Assembly: GCA_018714445.1 (NCBI GenBank)
Contig: DVNK01000038.1
Coordinates: 1 to 64,000, forward strand
Direction of reading: 5' to 3'
Origin: Candidatus Fimadaptatus faecigallinarum
GTDB taxonomy: Bacteria; Bacillota; Clostridia; Christensenellales; Aristaeellaceae
Length of the DNA: 64,000 bases
Of this stretch, positions 44,401 to 53,606 are shown piece by piece. Every line of letters starts with the position of its first letter. Positions within the stretch are counted from its first letter, which is position 1. A program made the position numbers and the translations under genes. Below the pieces are notes generated by a model. That model saw only the letters and a list, made by a program, of their open reading frames with translations. It had not been told where the DNA came from and did no database searches.

Positions 44401-45312
44401 TCAGAACTCGTCGCGCCAGCGCACCGTCATGCGTTCGCCGTCGAACTCTATCGGCAGTATGCTGTAACCCGAGTGGCGCAGGTCATTGGGCTGCCAGTGA
44501 TCCAGCATCAGGTACGGCTGGCCGTCGGCCTCGAATATCCAGGTGCTCTGGCCGTGGAAGGTATTGCGGCTGTCGGGGCCTTCGGCGGGGTCGTCGATAA
44601 GCTTCATGCCGGTGGACAGGCGCGGCGTGGTGGCGTACAGCATGCTGTTGGGCGCCCAGCCGGTGCAGCCCGACGTCACGCAGTAGTACAGCCCGTCATG
44701 CCAGATCAGCGCCGGCGCCTCGCGCTCCTGATCGGCCATGTGCGCATAGCACACCCCGGTAAAGCCGGTGCACTCGGCGTTCAGCTCGGACACGTACATG
44801 GTCTTGTTCCAGTCGCCGCTGTGCACCAGGTAGACCCGGCCGTCGTTCGGATCGGTGAACAGCGTCATGTCGCGGCAGTCGCGCCGGTTGGGCAGGAACG
44901 CGCCCAGCAGTTCAAACGGCCCCTCGGGCATGTCGGATATCGCGCAGCCCGCATGCGCGAACGTGTAATCCGCGCTGTCCGAGTGAAACCACATCACGTA
45001 CTTGCCGGTCAGCGCGCTGCGCACCACCTTGGGCCGCTCCATGACCCGGCCCGGATGCAGCGGCGACGCCGGATCGCCCGGCTGCGCCGCCAGCGCCAGC
45101 CCCTCGTAATGCCAGGTGTGCAGGTCGCGGCTCGAATAGCAGCTCACGCCCACCACGTCCACGCGCGACAGCTGGCGTCCGTCCACGCGCACGTTGTCGG
45201 CGTCCTTGTTTTCGCCGTACCAGTACCACCTGTCGCCGAATCGGGTTATCATGCCGCCGTGGGCCTGTATCAGGTTGCCCGCGTCGTCCAGCCAGCATTG
45301 ACCATTCTTCAT
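44401..45312 (-). CDS. GH43-like beta-propeller glycosidase
   Basis: A 303-residue protein resembling the five-bladed beta-propeller of family 43, especially the galactan beta-1,3-galactosidase branch. Supporting features are IQAHGGMITRFGDRWYWYGENK at the start, RPKVVRSALTGKYVMWFHS near 95, and EREAPALIWHDGLYYCVTSG near 200; repeated W/Y-rich strands fit the fold. No signal peptide, so it is cytoplasmic. The start has AAAGGAGG. It lies 15 bp after the ATPase of an ABC-2 exporter, a neighbour without obvious link. Confidence 0.82.
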   Translation of the reverse strand: MKNGQCWLDDAGNLIQAHGGMITRFGDRWYWYGENKDADNVRVDGRQLSRVDVVGVSCYSSRDLHTWHYEGLALAAQPGDPASPLHPGRVMERPKVVRSALTGKYVMWFHSDSADYTFAHAGCAISDMPEGPFELLGAFLPNRRDCRDMTLFTDPNDGRVYLVHSGDWNKTMYVSELNAECTGFTGVCYAHMADQEREAPALIWHDGLYYCVTSGCTGWAPNSMLYATTPRLSTGMKLIDDPAEGPDSRNTFHGQSTWIFEADGQPYLMLDHWQPNDLRHSGYSILPIEFDGERMTVRWRDEF

Positions 45313-45327
45313 ATGAGCATCCTCCTT

Positions 45328-46347
45328 TTATTTTGTCGCGTCGTGCGGCGCGCCGCTCCACTGAGCGTACAGCCGCGCTATTACGTCCTCTATCGGGGCG
45401 CGGGCGCTCTCTATGTCGTCCACGTCCTGACGGCTCAGCGCGCTCATTATGCTGCGCATGTCGGTCGCCTGCGTGTCGACCTCGAACGTGTGGCGCTCGC
45501 CCTCGCTGGACACGAGTTGCGCGCCCGGCAGCTCGGGGCATGTGCGCGCAGTCACGGTGATGCGCCTTAGCTGGCCCGACTGCGCCAGCGCCTCAAACGC
45601 GCCGTCAAACGCTATGCGCCCCCGGTTTATCATGACCACGCGCCGCGCCATGCGCATCAGATCGTCCATGTCGTGCGACGTGACCAGTATCGTCGCGCCG
45701 CGCTCGGAGTTGAGCATGTGCAGCACGTCTATCATGCGCTGTTTGCTGAGCACGTCCAGCCCCAGCGTGGGCTCGTCCAACAGTATCAGTTCCGGATCGT
45801 GCAGCAACAGCATCGCCAGATCCGCGCGCATCCGCTGGCCCAGCGACAGCTCGCGCGCAAATGTATGCAGCACCGGCTCCAGTTCCAGCTCGCGCACCGC
45901 GAGCTTCAGCATCCGGTCATACGTTTCATCGGGTATGTCCCACACGGCCTTTTTCCACTCAAAGCTCGATATCACCGGGTGATCCCACCACAGCTCGGTG
46001 CGCCCGCCGAACAGCACGCCCGTGTGCCGCATCAGCTCCACCCGCTGCCCCAGCGGGTCCATGCCAAGCGCGCGTACCTCGCCCGCGTCGGGCTTGAGCA
46101 TGCCGCACAGCAGCTTGAACGTCGTAGACTTGCCCGCGCCGTTGGGCCCGGCGTACGCCACGAACTCGCCGCGCGCGATGCGCATGCTCACGCCGTCCAG
46201 CGCGCGCACGCTGCGGTATTCCGGATGCGTGAACTGCCGCCACAGGTTGCCCGTGCCGCGCTGGCGCTGGCTGAACTGCTTGCTCACACCGCTGAGCTCA
46301 ACAGCGATGGCCAATCGACTTGTATCGGCTCGATCCGACTTTGACAT
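45328..46347 (-). CDS. ABC-2 type transporter ATP-binding protein
   Basis: The 339-residue ATPase of an exporter. Walker A GPNGAGKST at 67-75, signature LSLGQRMRADL near 165, Walker B LILLDEPTLGLD near 185 and the His switch VTSHDMDD. The extra C-terminal 100 residues are typical of the group that pairs with two DUF990/ABC-2 permeases. The start overlaps the permease gene upstream by 50 bp. Substrate unknown; antimicrobial or lipid export is usual for this group. Confidence 0.93.
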   Translation of the reverse strand: MSKSDRADTSRLAIAVELSGVSKQFSQRQRGTGNLWRQFTHPEYRSVRALDGVSMRIARGEFVAYAGPNGAGKSTTFKLLCGMLKPDAGEVRALGMDPLGQRVELMRHTGVLFGGRTELWWDHPVISSFEWKKAVWDIPDETYDRMLKLAVRELELEPVLHTFARELSLGQRMRADLAMLLLHDPELILLDEPTLGLDVLSKQRMIDVLHMLNSERGATILVTSHDMDDLMRMARRVVMINRGRIAFDGAFEALAQSGQLRRITVTARTCPELPGAQLVSSEGERHTFEVDTQATDMRSIMSALSRQDVDDIESARAPIEDVIARLYAQWSGAPHDATK

Positions 46348-47218
46348 AGTGCCTCAGCCCCCTTTCAAACGCCAGCGCGGCCAGCGTGCACGCGCTCGCA
46401 GCAACCGCTACCGGCAGCAACAGCCCCGGCATCAGCGGCACCTTGCCCAGTATTATCAGCGCCGGAAACCACCCCAGCAGCCCCGCCGGCAACACGCTCA
46501 GCAGCGCCGCCTGCACCAGTATCCCCACGCCGCCCAGCGGAAACCGCGACAGCGCGCCCAGCGAATCCATCATGACCGTGGATATCTCCTCGCACGACAC
46601 CGGCCGGTAAAACGCCGTCGCCGATATCAGATAGCTCATGCCCAGCATTATCGCCACCGCACACACCAACAGCAATGCCATGGCCGGCCACGCCCACCAT
46701 GCCAGCGTGCCGCCCAGCCGGCTCAGCGCCCAGCCCGTTATGCCCAGCCCGCAGATCAGCGGCCCCGAATACGTAAACGGCGCAAATCCCTCGGTGCCCA
46801 GCTGCATAGGCAGCGCCAGCGGCTGTATCATCATGTGGTCGAGCTGCGAGCGGCCTATCCGGCGCGATATGTTCGATATGTTGAAGTTGCCGAAGAATAT
46901 CGAAAACAGCCCGTTGCCCATCGTGACAAACCCCAGCATGAACAGCGTCTCGGCCTCGCTCAGTCCGCCCACGCCCCCAAACCGCACCGCCAGCAGCAGC
47001 ACCGACGACACCGACGACGCCATCGACAGTATGTCCGACAGCATGCATATCACGCACGAGCGCGTGTCCTGCGTCAGCCAGTTCAGGTCCATGCGCGCGT
47101 ACAGCCGCATCAGCTCCCGATAGCGCCTGAACATGGCCCGATGATCGGCTGTGCGGCGCGTGAGCGCATTGGCCCGCGCCGGTCGACGCGCCCGGGCCAT
47201 GTCATGTCTATCCGCCAT
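46298..47218 (-). CDS. ABC-2 family exporter permease (second)
   Basis: A 306-residue permease, basic at the N-terminus, with six hydrophobic segments; it resembles the DUF990/ABC-2 group (cytoplasmic ARMDLNWLTQDTRSCVICML region before helix 1). The start overlaps the previous gene by 11 bp, with AGGAGAGG upstream. It would form a heterodimer with the next permease. Confidence 0.87.
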   Translation of the reverse strand: MADRHDMARARRPARANALTRRTADHRAMFRRYRELMRLYARMDLNWLTQDTRSCVICMLSDILSMASSVSSVLLLAVRFGGVGGLSEAETLFMLGFVTMGNGLFSIFFGNFNISNISRRIGRSQLDHMMIQPLALPMQLGTEGFAPFTYSGPLICGLGITGWALSRLGGTLAWWAWPAMALLLVCAVAIMLGMSYLISATAFYRPVSCEEISTVMMDSLGALSRFPLGGVGILVQAALLSVLPAGLLGWFPALIILGKVPLMPGLLLPVAVAASACTLAALAFERGLRHYVKVGSSRYKSIGHRC

Positions 47219-47996
47219 ACGACACCATCCTCTCCTGCGAGCGCCTGAAGCACACGCACGCCAGCGGCCAGAGCACTATGTTCCACACGATCTGCATCGC
47301 AATAATCATCGCCGTATCGCCGATACCGGTGTACACCGCCAGCGCGCCGCCGGCCAGCGTGCCCAGCGGCGTGTACGTCAGCACGTCGCCCAGCCCCCAC
47401 GGCAACAGCGCAAACGGTATCACCGCACCGGTCAGCAGCGCCGTGAGCGCCGCGCGTATGCTGTGCACGGTCCAGCTCAGGTTGCGCATCCGTATCAGCA
47501 GGCACGCAAACAGGTAGTCCACCGCAAATCCCTCCGACACGGTCAGCACGAGCGCCACCGCCGCCCAGGGCGACGCAGGCATAACGCGTATGCCTATCAG
47601 CGGCGCGATCAGCACCGCGGGCAGCCCAAACAACATCAGCGGCTGCACCCACAGCCCCACGGTGTGCAGCGTAAGCTGCGTGAACACGCCCATCGGCCGC
47701 ATGAAGTTGCTCAGTATCACGCCCTCGTGCAGCCAGCTCGACGCCGGCGTGCGCACGTCCAGCAGCGGCTCCAGCACCACGCCCATGTAGGTGTACGTCA
47801 GCACCGCCTCCAGCGTCATGCCGCCGGTGTCCACGCCCCGCGCGAACAGTTCCCGCCATATGTATATCATCGCCACCAGCCGTATCAGCCTGAGCAGGTA
47901 GTTGCCCAGCATGTTGGCCAGTCCAAACGAATCGTGTGTGCGCGCCGACATGACCGCCGTCGCGCCGTATTTTGCAAGTTTCATATTTCCTCCCAT
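47208..47996 (-). CDS. ABC-2 family exporter permease (first)
   Basis: A 262-residue permease with six hydrophobic segments, start KLAKYGATAVMSARTHDSFGLANMLG. First gene of the exporter operon; GGGAGG precedes the ATG. No good promoter was seen in the 70 bp to the small-gene terminator, so part of its transcription may be read-through. Confidence 0.87.
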   Translation of the reverse strand: MGGNMKLAKYGATAVMSARTHDSFGLANMLGNYLLRLIRLVAMIYIWRELFARGVDTGGMTLEAVLTYTYMGVVLEPLLDVRTPASSWLHEGVILSNFMRPMGVFTQLTLHTVGLWVQPLMLFGLPAVLIAPLIGIRVMPASPWAAVALVLTVSEGFAVDYLFACLLIRMRNLSWTVHSIRAALTALLTGAVIPFALLPWGLGDVLTYTPLGTLAGGALAVYTGIGDTAMIIAMQIVWNIVLWPLACVCFRRSQERMVSYGG

Positions 47997-48069
47997 TCCG
48001 GCCGCGCGGCGGCCTCATATGTGCTGCGCACATGCGCAGCGCCGCGCGCCCGGCCGTTTTTGCGCAAAC

Positions 48070-48096
48070 AAAAAAGGCGGACATCTCGTCCGCCTT
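48070..48096 (-). terminator. terminator of the 47-residue small gene
   Basis: A 9-bp stem (48074-48082 with 48088-48096), 5-nt loop, then a U-run on the minus strand. Confidence 0.85.
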
Positions 48097-48113
48097 GAAG
48101 CATACGTCGCCTG

Positions 48114-48257
48114 TCAGCGCGGCGCTCCTGCGGACGAAATGGGCATAGCTATCCCGTAAACAGCCTTATCCGCCGAAAAACCGCATATGTCGACCAGCAC
48201 CGTGGCCATCCGCACACACGCTGCGCCCACGAGTATGTCGCGTCCGTACTCTGCCAT
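48114..48257 (-). CDS. small hypothetical protein, 47 residues
   Basis: A compact expression unit: consensus promoter, AAAGGAG 9 nt before the ATG at 48257, 47 codons, and a strong terminator 18 bp past the stop. The product (starts MAEYGRDILVGAACVRM, ends SSAGAPR) has two Cys and a mildly amphipathic middle but no signal peptide and no clear transmembrane helix. I do not recognise it. It is the best-supported short gene in the window, lying just upstream of the ABC-2 operon. It could be a structural small protein, a toxin or a bacteriocin-like peptide; none is shown. Confidence 0.7.
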   Translation of the reverse strand: MAEYGRDILVGAACVRMATVLVDICGFSADKAVYGIAMPISSAGAPR

Positions 48258-48289
48258 GCTGCCGGTCTCCTTTACAATCATTTGCCGAA

Positions 48290-48318
48290 ATTATATCATG
48301 CGCCCAGTGCTTTGTCAA
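48290..48318 (-). promoter_or_regulatory. consensus promoter of the small gene
   Basis: TTGACA (48318-48313), 17-bp spacer, TATAAT (48295-48290), minus strand. Confidence 0.85.
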
Positions 48319-48359
48319 GCCGGTTTCATTGGCGCACGGCGGGCACGAGCTACTCAGGG

Positions 48360-48835
48360 CGGGGCGGTTGCCGTGCGCCTGTCTTCCGGCAGCCGCGCGC
48401 AGACATGACTTGGCAAATTCGCAACGCTACTGCGTACCACTTAACAGCAGCCGCGCTCCAACCTCATTCGCATATCAATTACGTTACTGTGCGCTCATTG
48501 GCAGTTGCACTCCCGGCCGATCAGCATGCCTCGCCTCATTACAGCGTCTGCCCGTCCTCCGGCAGTTGTGCGCAGGCTCTATTTACAAGCTTGCAACGCT
48601 ACTGCGTGCCACTTAACAGCAGCCGCACGCCAACCTCATTCGCATACCAATTACGTTGCTGTGCGCTCACCGGCGGTCGCAATCCCGACTAATCAGCACA
48701 CCTCGCCTCATTACCGCGTCTGCCCGACCTCCGGCAGTTGTGCGCAGGCATGACTTGGCAAACCCGCAACGTTACTGCGCGCCAATTATCAGCAGCCGCG
48801 CTCCAACCCCATTGACATACCCGCACCATCCGTAC
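48360..48835. repeat. 172-173-bp array, about 2.7 units
   Basis: GCAACG landmarks at 48421, 48593 and 48766. It lies beyond the transglutaminase terminator and upstream of the small-gene promoter. Confidence 0.9.
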
Positions 48836-48923
48836 GCCCCACTCGCACCTTCCATGTGGCGCCTTCTGTGTTGAGGCCCACGTCCATTGCGCCATGAGCA
48901 TGCCCCACGGCGCGCATGCAAAA

Positions 48924-48952
48924 GCGCCGCCGACTCACAAGGTCGGCGGCGC
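48924..48952 (-). terminator. terminator of the MoxR-DUF58-transglutaminase operon
   Basis: An 11-bp perfect stem (48924-48934 with 48942-48952), 7-nt loop and TTTTG tail on the minus strand. Confidence 0.85.
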
Positions 48953-48998
48953 ATTGCGCATGTTCAATTCATATCATGTCGAACAGTTGGGCACTTCA

Positions 48999-51248
48999 TC
49001 ACGGTATCTGATGGACATTGCCCATGCCCTGGCGCACGCGCCGGCGATACCAGCGCAGCTTCTCGCGCATATGCAGCGACTTGACCGCCTCTACATACGC
49101 CGTCGCACCAGCCGCGCACATCTCAGGCGTTACCGACTGACCGGCGTAGCGCGAGCGCACCACTATCTCGGTGAACGTCACGAACGACTGTGCCGCCAGC
49201 TTTTCGCCGGCCAGCCGCGCCGCAAACGCGGTGGGCGTCTCGCCGCTTTCGGGCACCTGGCCCTGCATCTCCAGCACCGTCAGCAGCGCGCGGTAGTAGA
49301 CCATCAGCTTATCGGCGCTGGTCTGCGCCTTGCGCACCGCGTAGCGCGGCGTCGATATGTACAGCCGCAACGCGACTATCGCCGCAATCAGCAGCAGTAT
49401 CAGCAGAGCGATCAGCGCTATCAGCCACGGCCGCAGTCCCGGCGGCTCGTCGGGCGGCTCATCGGGCTCGGACGTGGGCGTCAGCGTGGGTTCGGGCTCG
49501 GGCTGTTCGGTGGGTTCGGTAGTGGGTTCGAGCAGCATATCGCTCGGCTCGGGCGTGGGTTCGGGCGTGGGCGACGGCGTAGGCGTGGCCACGTCGGGCT
49601 GTTCCGGCTCAGGCGTGGGCGATATGACCAGCGGCTCGTCGTTGGGCGTCGGGTCGAAGCTCAGCCACCCAAAGCCCTCAAAGTACAGCTCGACCCAGGC
49701 GTGGGCGTCCTTGCCTATCACCTCGGTCACGCCGCTCTCGTCGGGCTGCACCAGGTAGCCCTCCACATATCGCGACGGTATGCCCGCGATGCGCGCCATC
49801 ACGCCCATCGCCGACGCAAAGTACGTGCAATAGCCCGCCTTGTGCTCCAGCAGGAAGTAGCTGACGAAGTCGCTGCCCTCGGGCGTATCGCCCGGCGTCA
49901 AGGTGTACGCGTAATTGGCCTTTAGGTAGTCCTCGATTGCGCGGGCCTTCTGATAGGGCGTGGAGTAGCCGTGGATTATGCTGTACGTCAGGTCGTACAC
50001 GTCGGTCGACAGCGTCGCCGGCAGTTGCAGGTACGCGTCCAGCGAGCCGGCCAGTCCATCGCCGGTCAGTCCGCTCAGGTACGCGTCCATGTCGTCCGAG
50101 TACGTGTCGGGTATCAGCGCGGTGAACGAATACGCGTCGCCCGCGCGCACGGTGCGCGTTATGAACACCTCGCCCGACGAATTGAAGTAGGGTATCATGT
50201 CGCCTTCGGCGCTCAGTTGCGTGAGCCGGTGCGGCGTGAACAGCGTGCTCGTGCCACGCGACAGGAACGTCACGTTTACGTCGACCGACTCTATCAGGCC
50301 TTCGGGCGCGCTCTCGAGCTCATCGCCATCGGGCTGATTCAGCCCGAACACCTGGTTGCGCAGCGTGCGCCGGAGCGGGCTGACAAACAGGCTGCGGCTG
50401 TTGAGCGACGAATCCACCCAGTTCACGCCGGTGTACTCGCGCTTTATCGCGCCCCGCAGCAGCAGCGTTCGGTCGGTCTCGACGCTCATTATCGGGAAGT
50501 CGGACGGATTGGCGTCGCCGCCGAGCTTGCCGGACTGGCTCTGGTAGCCGTCCAGCTGCACCGAGTAAAGCGTGCGCGCCTCCGAAAACATCAGATAGTC
50601 GGCCACCGTCGAGCGCACCGCGCGCCCGAACTGTTGCAGCGCCGGCGATACGCCGCCCATTATCGGCATCAGCAGCAGCGCCGCCGCCACCGATACCGCC
50701 GCTATCGGCAGCGCCGAATTAAAGCTGGTCTTTTCGCGCGCCGAACTGGCAAACAGCATCGCCACAGCGACCAGCGCCGGCGCCACATAGTACACGTTCA
50801 GGCTGCGCTCGAACATCCATGTGCCCATCGCCACCAGCATCAGCAGCGTCAGCGCCGGGTACACGCCGCCGCGCACGCGCGTCATCAAAAACGCGGTCGC
50901 GGTCAACAGCACGCCCAGCACGCCGGCAATGGCATTGAGACAGCCGTCCAGCGAGCCGTCGGTCAGCAGCGCGCGCACCAGCGCCTCCATTTGCGTATAC
51001 GCCGGCAGCTTAAAGTAGATCGTCGCGCCCCCGCCGGCGACCAGCAGCGCCAGCGTCACCGCCAGCGGCCATACGCCCATCGTCATAAGCGCGCACGCCA
51101 GCGCCGTGACAAGGCATGGCACCGCCACCGCGATGACATCCACCGCAAGGCCCATGGCGTCGCACAGCGTCAGCGCCAGCGAACCGCCCAGCAACACCGC
51201 AATCACTATGCCGCCGATCGATTCGCGCAGTTGTTTGCGTAGGTTCAT
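48999..51248 (-). CDS. transglutaminase-domain membrane protein (TgpA-like)
   Basis: A 749-residue membrane protein with about six N-terminal hydrophobic segments (1-195), an extracellular transglutaminase-like domain (about 250-545), a long Pro/Thr/Glu linker, one more transmembrane helix, and a cytoplasmic DUF4129-like tail. The catalytic Cys lies in AGYCTYFASAMGVMARIAG and the His in DAHAWVELYF, with Asp in FDPTP. Domain order matches TgpA-type proteins. The start ATG at 51248 overlaps the DUF58 stop in ATGA. It is last in the MoxR operon. Substrate is unknown; cell-envelope proteins are assumed. Confidence 0.9.
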   Translation of the reverse strand: MNLRKQLRESIGGIVIAVLLGGSLALTLCDAMGLAVDVIAVAVPCLVTALACALMTMGVWPLAVTLALLVAGGGATIYFKLPAYTQMEALVRALLTDGSLDGCLNAIAGVLGVLLTATAFLMTRVRGGVYPALTLLMLVAMGTWMFERSLNVYYVAPALVAVAMLFASSAREKTSFNSALPIAAVSVAAALLLMPIMGGVSPALQQFGRAVRSTVADYLMFSEARTLYSVQLDGYQSQSGKLGGDANPSDFPIMSVETDRTLLLRGAIKREYTGVNWVDSSLNSRSLFVSPLRRTLRNQVFGLNQPDGDELESAPEGLIESVDVNVTFLSRGTSTLFTPHRLTQLSAEGDMIPYFNSSGEVFITRTVRAGDAYSFTALIPDTYSDDMDAYLSGLTGDGLAGSLDAYLQLPATLSTDVYDLTYSIIHGYSTPYQKARAIEDYLKANYAYTLTPGDTPEGSDFVSYFLLEHKAGYCTYFASAMGVMARIAGIPSRYVEGYLVQPDESGVTEVIGKDAHAWVELYFEGFGWLSFDPTPNDEPLVISPTPEPEQPDVATPTPSPTPEPTPEPSDMLLEPTTEPTEQPEPEPTLTPTSEPDEPPDEPPGLRPWLIALIALLILLLIAAIVALRLYISTPRYAVRKAQTSADKLMVYYRALLTVLEMQGQVPESGETPTAFAARLAGEKLAAQSFVTFTEIVVRSRYAGQSVTPEMCAAGATAYVEAVKSLHMREKLRWYRRRVRQGMGNVHQIP

Positions 51249-52423
51249 GAAGCCAGGTTCCTTTCCTTCCAATCGCACAGCGGCGAGACGCGCTTAACGT
51301 ATACGCCCATCGTCGCCAGGCGCATCAGCATCGTCAGCGCCTCCTGGCGTTGGGAATCGCTTATCCAGTACAGGCGCACCTTCAATCCGTTGCGCTTCAT
51401 GCGCAGCGCCATATCGCTTATCTGGGTGTTCAGGCGCTGGGTGATTATCACCGCGCCGCCCGAACGCATCAGCCGGCGCGTCTCCAGCTCCAGCACGCTC
51501 TCAAACGGGTTTTCGCCGTCGAACTTCACCTCGGTCAGCGCCGTCAAAAACCGCCCGAAGTCGGCCAGCGACTGGCCCGACACCTCCAGCGGCTGCGCAC
51601 TCGAAAGCGGCATGCGCACCGGGAAGCCCTCCTTGAGCTGGCTCAGCGCGACCGCGGCCGCGACCTCGCACATCGCGTCCTCCACGTCCAGCGCCATCTC
51701 GCGCGTGGCGCTTATCGTGCCGCAGTCCATGATTATCAGCGTATCGGGCCGGGCGGCCTCCTCGTACTGGCGCACTATCAGTTCGCGCTTGCGCATCGTC
51801 AGCTTCCAGTGCACCTTTTTGAGCGAGTCGCCCTCGACATAAGCGCGCACCGACGAAGGCGAGGACATGTCGTCGGTATTGTGGGCCAATGACTCGGGGC
51901 CGTTCTCGCCCGAGGCCAGGTCCAGCGCGGCGATGTCCGCGACGTTGGGCTGCACCGTGAGCACTATCGAGCGGTCGTTTATCACGCGCCGGAGCGTAAA
52001 CAGCCCGAACACGTCCGACACCCACAGCGTGTCCACGCCCACCTGGTACACTCCCCTGTGCGGGCACTTGAGCATGTACCGCAGCGACGTCGTAAAAAAC
52101 GGCCGCGGACTTATTACCAGCTCGTCGACGGTCGACGAGTCCTCGGGCAGCGACAGCGTAAGATACAGCGCCGCCACCGGCAGCGGACAGCGATGCCGAA
52201 CCGATATCTGCATCGGCAGGCTTTCAGTGCGCCGCACCGTGACCGTGGGCATCTGGAACCCTATCTGCGCGCTGTACAGCGTCACCAGCGCCGACAAAAA
52301 GCTCAGCACCATCATGACCGCCATGGTCGCGCCTATCACATAGTAGAACATCGAGCCGGTAGACAGCGCCGCCAGCAGCACCGTCACCAGCGCGAGCAGG
52401 AATACCAGCCAGCGCCTGTTCAT
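51245..52423 (-). CDS. DUF58 domain protein
   Basis: A 392-residue protein with two N-terminal hydrophobic segments and a von Willebrand A-like DUF58 domain, containing the family segment YVEGDSLKKVHWKLTMRKRELIVRQYE near residue 195. It is the usual partner of MoxR ATPases and transglutaminase proteins. Start and stop overlap both neighbours in ATGA. Function is not known in detail; a role in envelope protein assembly with MoxR is inferred from such loci. Confidence 0.92.
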   Translation of the reverse strand: MNRRWLVFLLALVTVLLAALSTGSMFYYVIGATMAVMMVLSFLSALVTLYSAQIGFQMPTVTVRRTESLPMQISVRHRCPLPVAALYLTLSLPEDSSTVDELVISPRPFFTTSLRYMLKCPHRGVYQVGVDTLWVSDVFGLFTLRRVINDRSIVLTVQPNVADIAALDLASGENGPESLAHNTDDMSSPSSVRAYVEGDSLKKVHWKLTMRKRELIVRQYEEAARPDTLIIMDCGTISATREMALDVEDAMCEVAAAVALSQLKEGFPVRMPLSSAQPLEVSGQSLADFGRFLTALTEVKFDGENPFESVLELETRRLMRSGGAVIITQRLNTQISDMALRMKRNGLKVRLYWISDSQRQEALTMLMRLATMGVYVKRVSPLCDWKERNLAS

Positions 52424-53367
52424 GACAGCTTGACCGGCACCGGCACGGCGCTGACCACGCTCTGCAACACGCGCAGCGCGTCCAGGCCCTTCATGCGCGC
52501 CTCAGGCCCCAGCACCAGGCGGTGCTGCAGCACCGGGCCGCACATGCCCTGCACGTCCTCGGGAATCACGTAGTCGCGGCCGTCCAGCAGCGCGGCCGCC
52601 TGGCTGGCGCGCAGCAGCGCTATCGCGCCGCGGGTCGACACGCCCAGGCTCAGCGCGCTGTGATGGCGCGAGGTCTGCGCGATGGACGCGATGTAGGAGC
52701 GCACCTCGGGCGCCGCATACACACCCGATACCAGCTGTTGCAGTTCGAGTATGTCGGCCGCGGTGCACACGCTTTGCAGATCCTCTATGGGATTGGCGCC
52801 GCTGGTGTAGCGCTCGAGTATTTCGACCTCCTCGTCGTGGGTCGGGTAGCCCAGCGATATGCACATGAAGAAGCGGTCCAGCTGCGCCTCGGGCAGCGGG
52901 TAAGTGCCCACGAACTCGACCGGGTTCTGCGTCGCCATGACTATGAACGGCTGGGGCATCTTGTACGTCTTGCCGTCGACGGTGACCTGACCCTCCTCCA
53001 TGACCTCCAGCAGCGACGACTGCGTCTTGGGCGAGGTGCGGTTGATCTCGTCGGCCAGCACCAGCTGGCTCATTATCAGGCCCTGCTTGTACTCCAGCTC
53101 GCCGGTCTTGAAGTTGACTATCGAGAATCCCGTTATGTCCGACGGCGTTATGTCCGGCGTAAACTGTATGCGCTTGAACGAGCAGTCCAGCGAGCGCGCC
53201 ATCGCCGATACGAGCGTGGTCTTGCCCACGCCCGGCACGTCCTCTATCAGCACATGGCCATGGCACAGCAGCGCTATGAACAGCAGCTCCACCGCGTCCT
53301 GCTTGCCTATCACCACGCGACCGACATTCTGCTGCAATGCGCTTATGACGCGCCGAGGTTCTTGCAT
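52420..53367 (-). CDS. MoxR-family AAA ATPase
   Basis: A 315-residue chaperone-like AAA+ ATPase. Walker A is EDVPGVGKT (42-50), Walker B VLADEINRTSPKTQS near 105, sensor 1 VMATQNPVE near 145. Members of this family act with von Willebrand A proteins in metal insertion or complex assembly. First gene in the operon. GGGAGAG precedes the ATG. Confidence 0.93.
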   Translation of the reverse strand: MQEPRRVISALQQNVGRVVIGKQDAVELLFIALLCHGHVLIEDVPGVGKTTLVSAMARSLDCSFKRIQFTPDITPSDITGFSIVNFKTGELEYKQGLIMSQLVLADEINRTSPKTQSSLLEVMEEGQVTVDGKTYKMPQPFIVMATQNPVEFVGTYPLPEAQLDRFFMCISLGYPTHDEEVEILERYTSGANPIEDLQSVCTAADILELQQLVSGVYAAPEVRSYIASIAQTSRHHSALSLGVSTRGAIALLRASQAAALLDGRDYVIPEDVQGMCGPVLQHRLVLGPEARMKGLDALRVLQSVVSAVPVPVKLS

Positions 53368-53484
53368 AAGATTATCTCTCCCTATTATCTATATAATATA
53401 CCTAAAAACCGGCGCACCCTGCGGCCGGCCAGGCGCGCTATCCGGGCGCGCTATGCCGCCCGATGCGCATACTTGTATGAATAC

Positions 53485-53513
53485 AGTATACCGAATAATC
53501 GCGCGGTTTACAA
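53485..53513 (-). promoter_or_regulatory. promoter of MoxR operon
   Basis: TTGTAA (53513-53508), 17-bp spacer, TATACT (53490-53485), minus strand. A TATTAT box also lies near 53388, closer to the gene. Confidence 0.55.
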
Positions 53514-53519
53514 GCATGC

Positions 53520-53549
53520 TTGAAAAAAACCTTGTTTCCGTGGTACACT
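53520..53549 (+). promoter_or_regulatory. possible promoter of birA
   Basis: TTGAAA (53520-53525), 18-bp spacer, TACACT (53544-53549). It is back to back with the MoxR promoter. Confidence 0.45.
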
Positions 53550-53606
53550 GTTAACGTTGACGCGCAAAAAAATTACATTGCGCGGCATTAGACGAGCATA
53601 AGGAGC

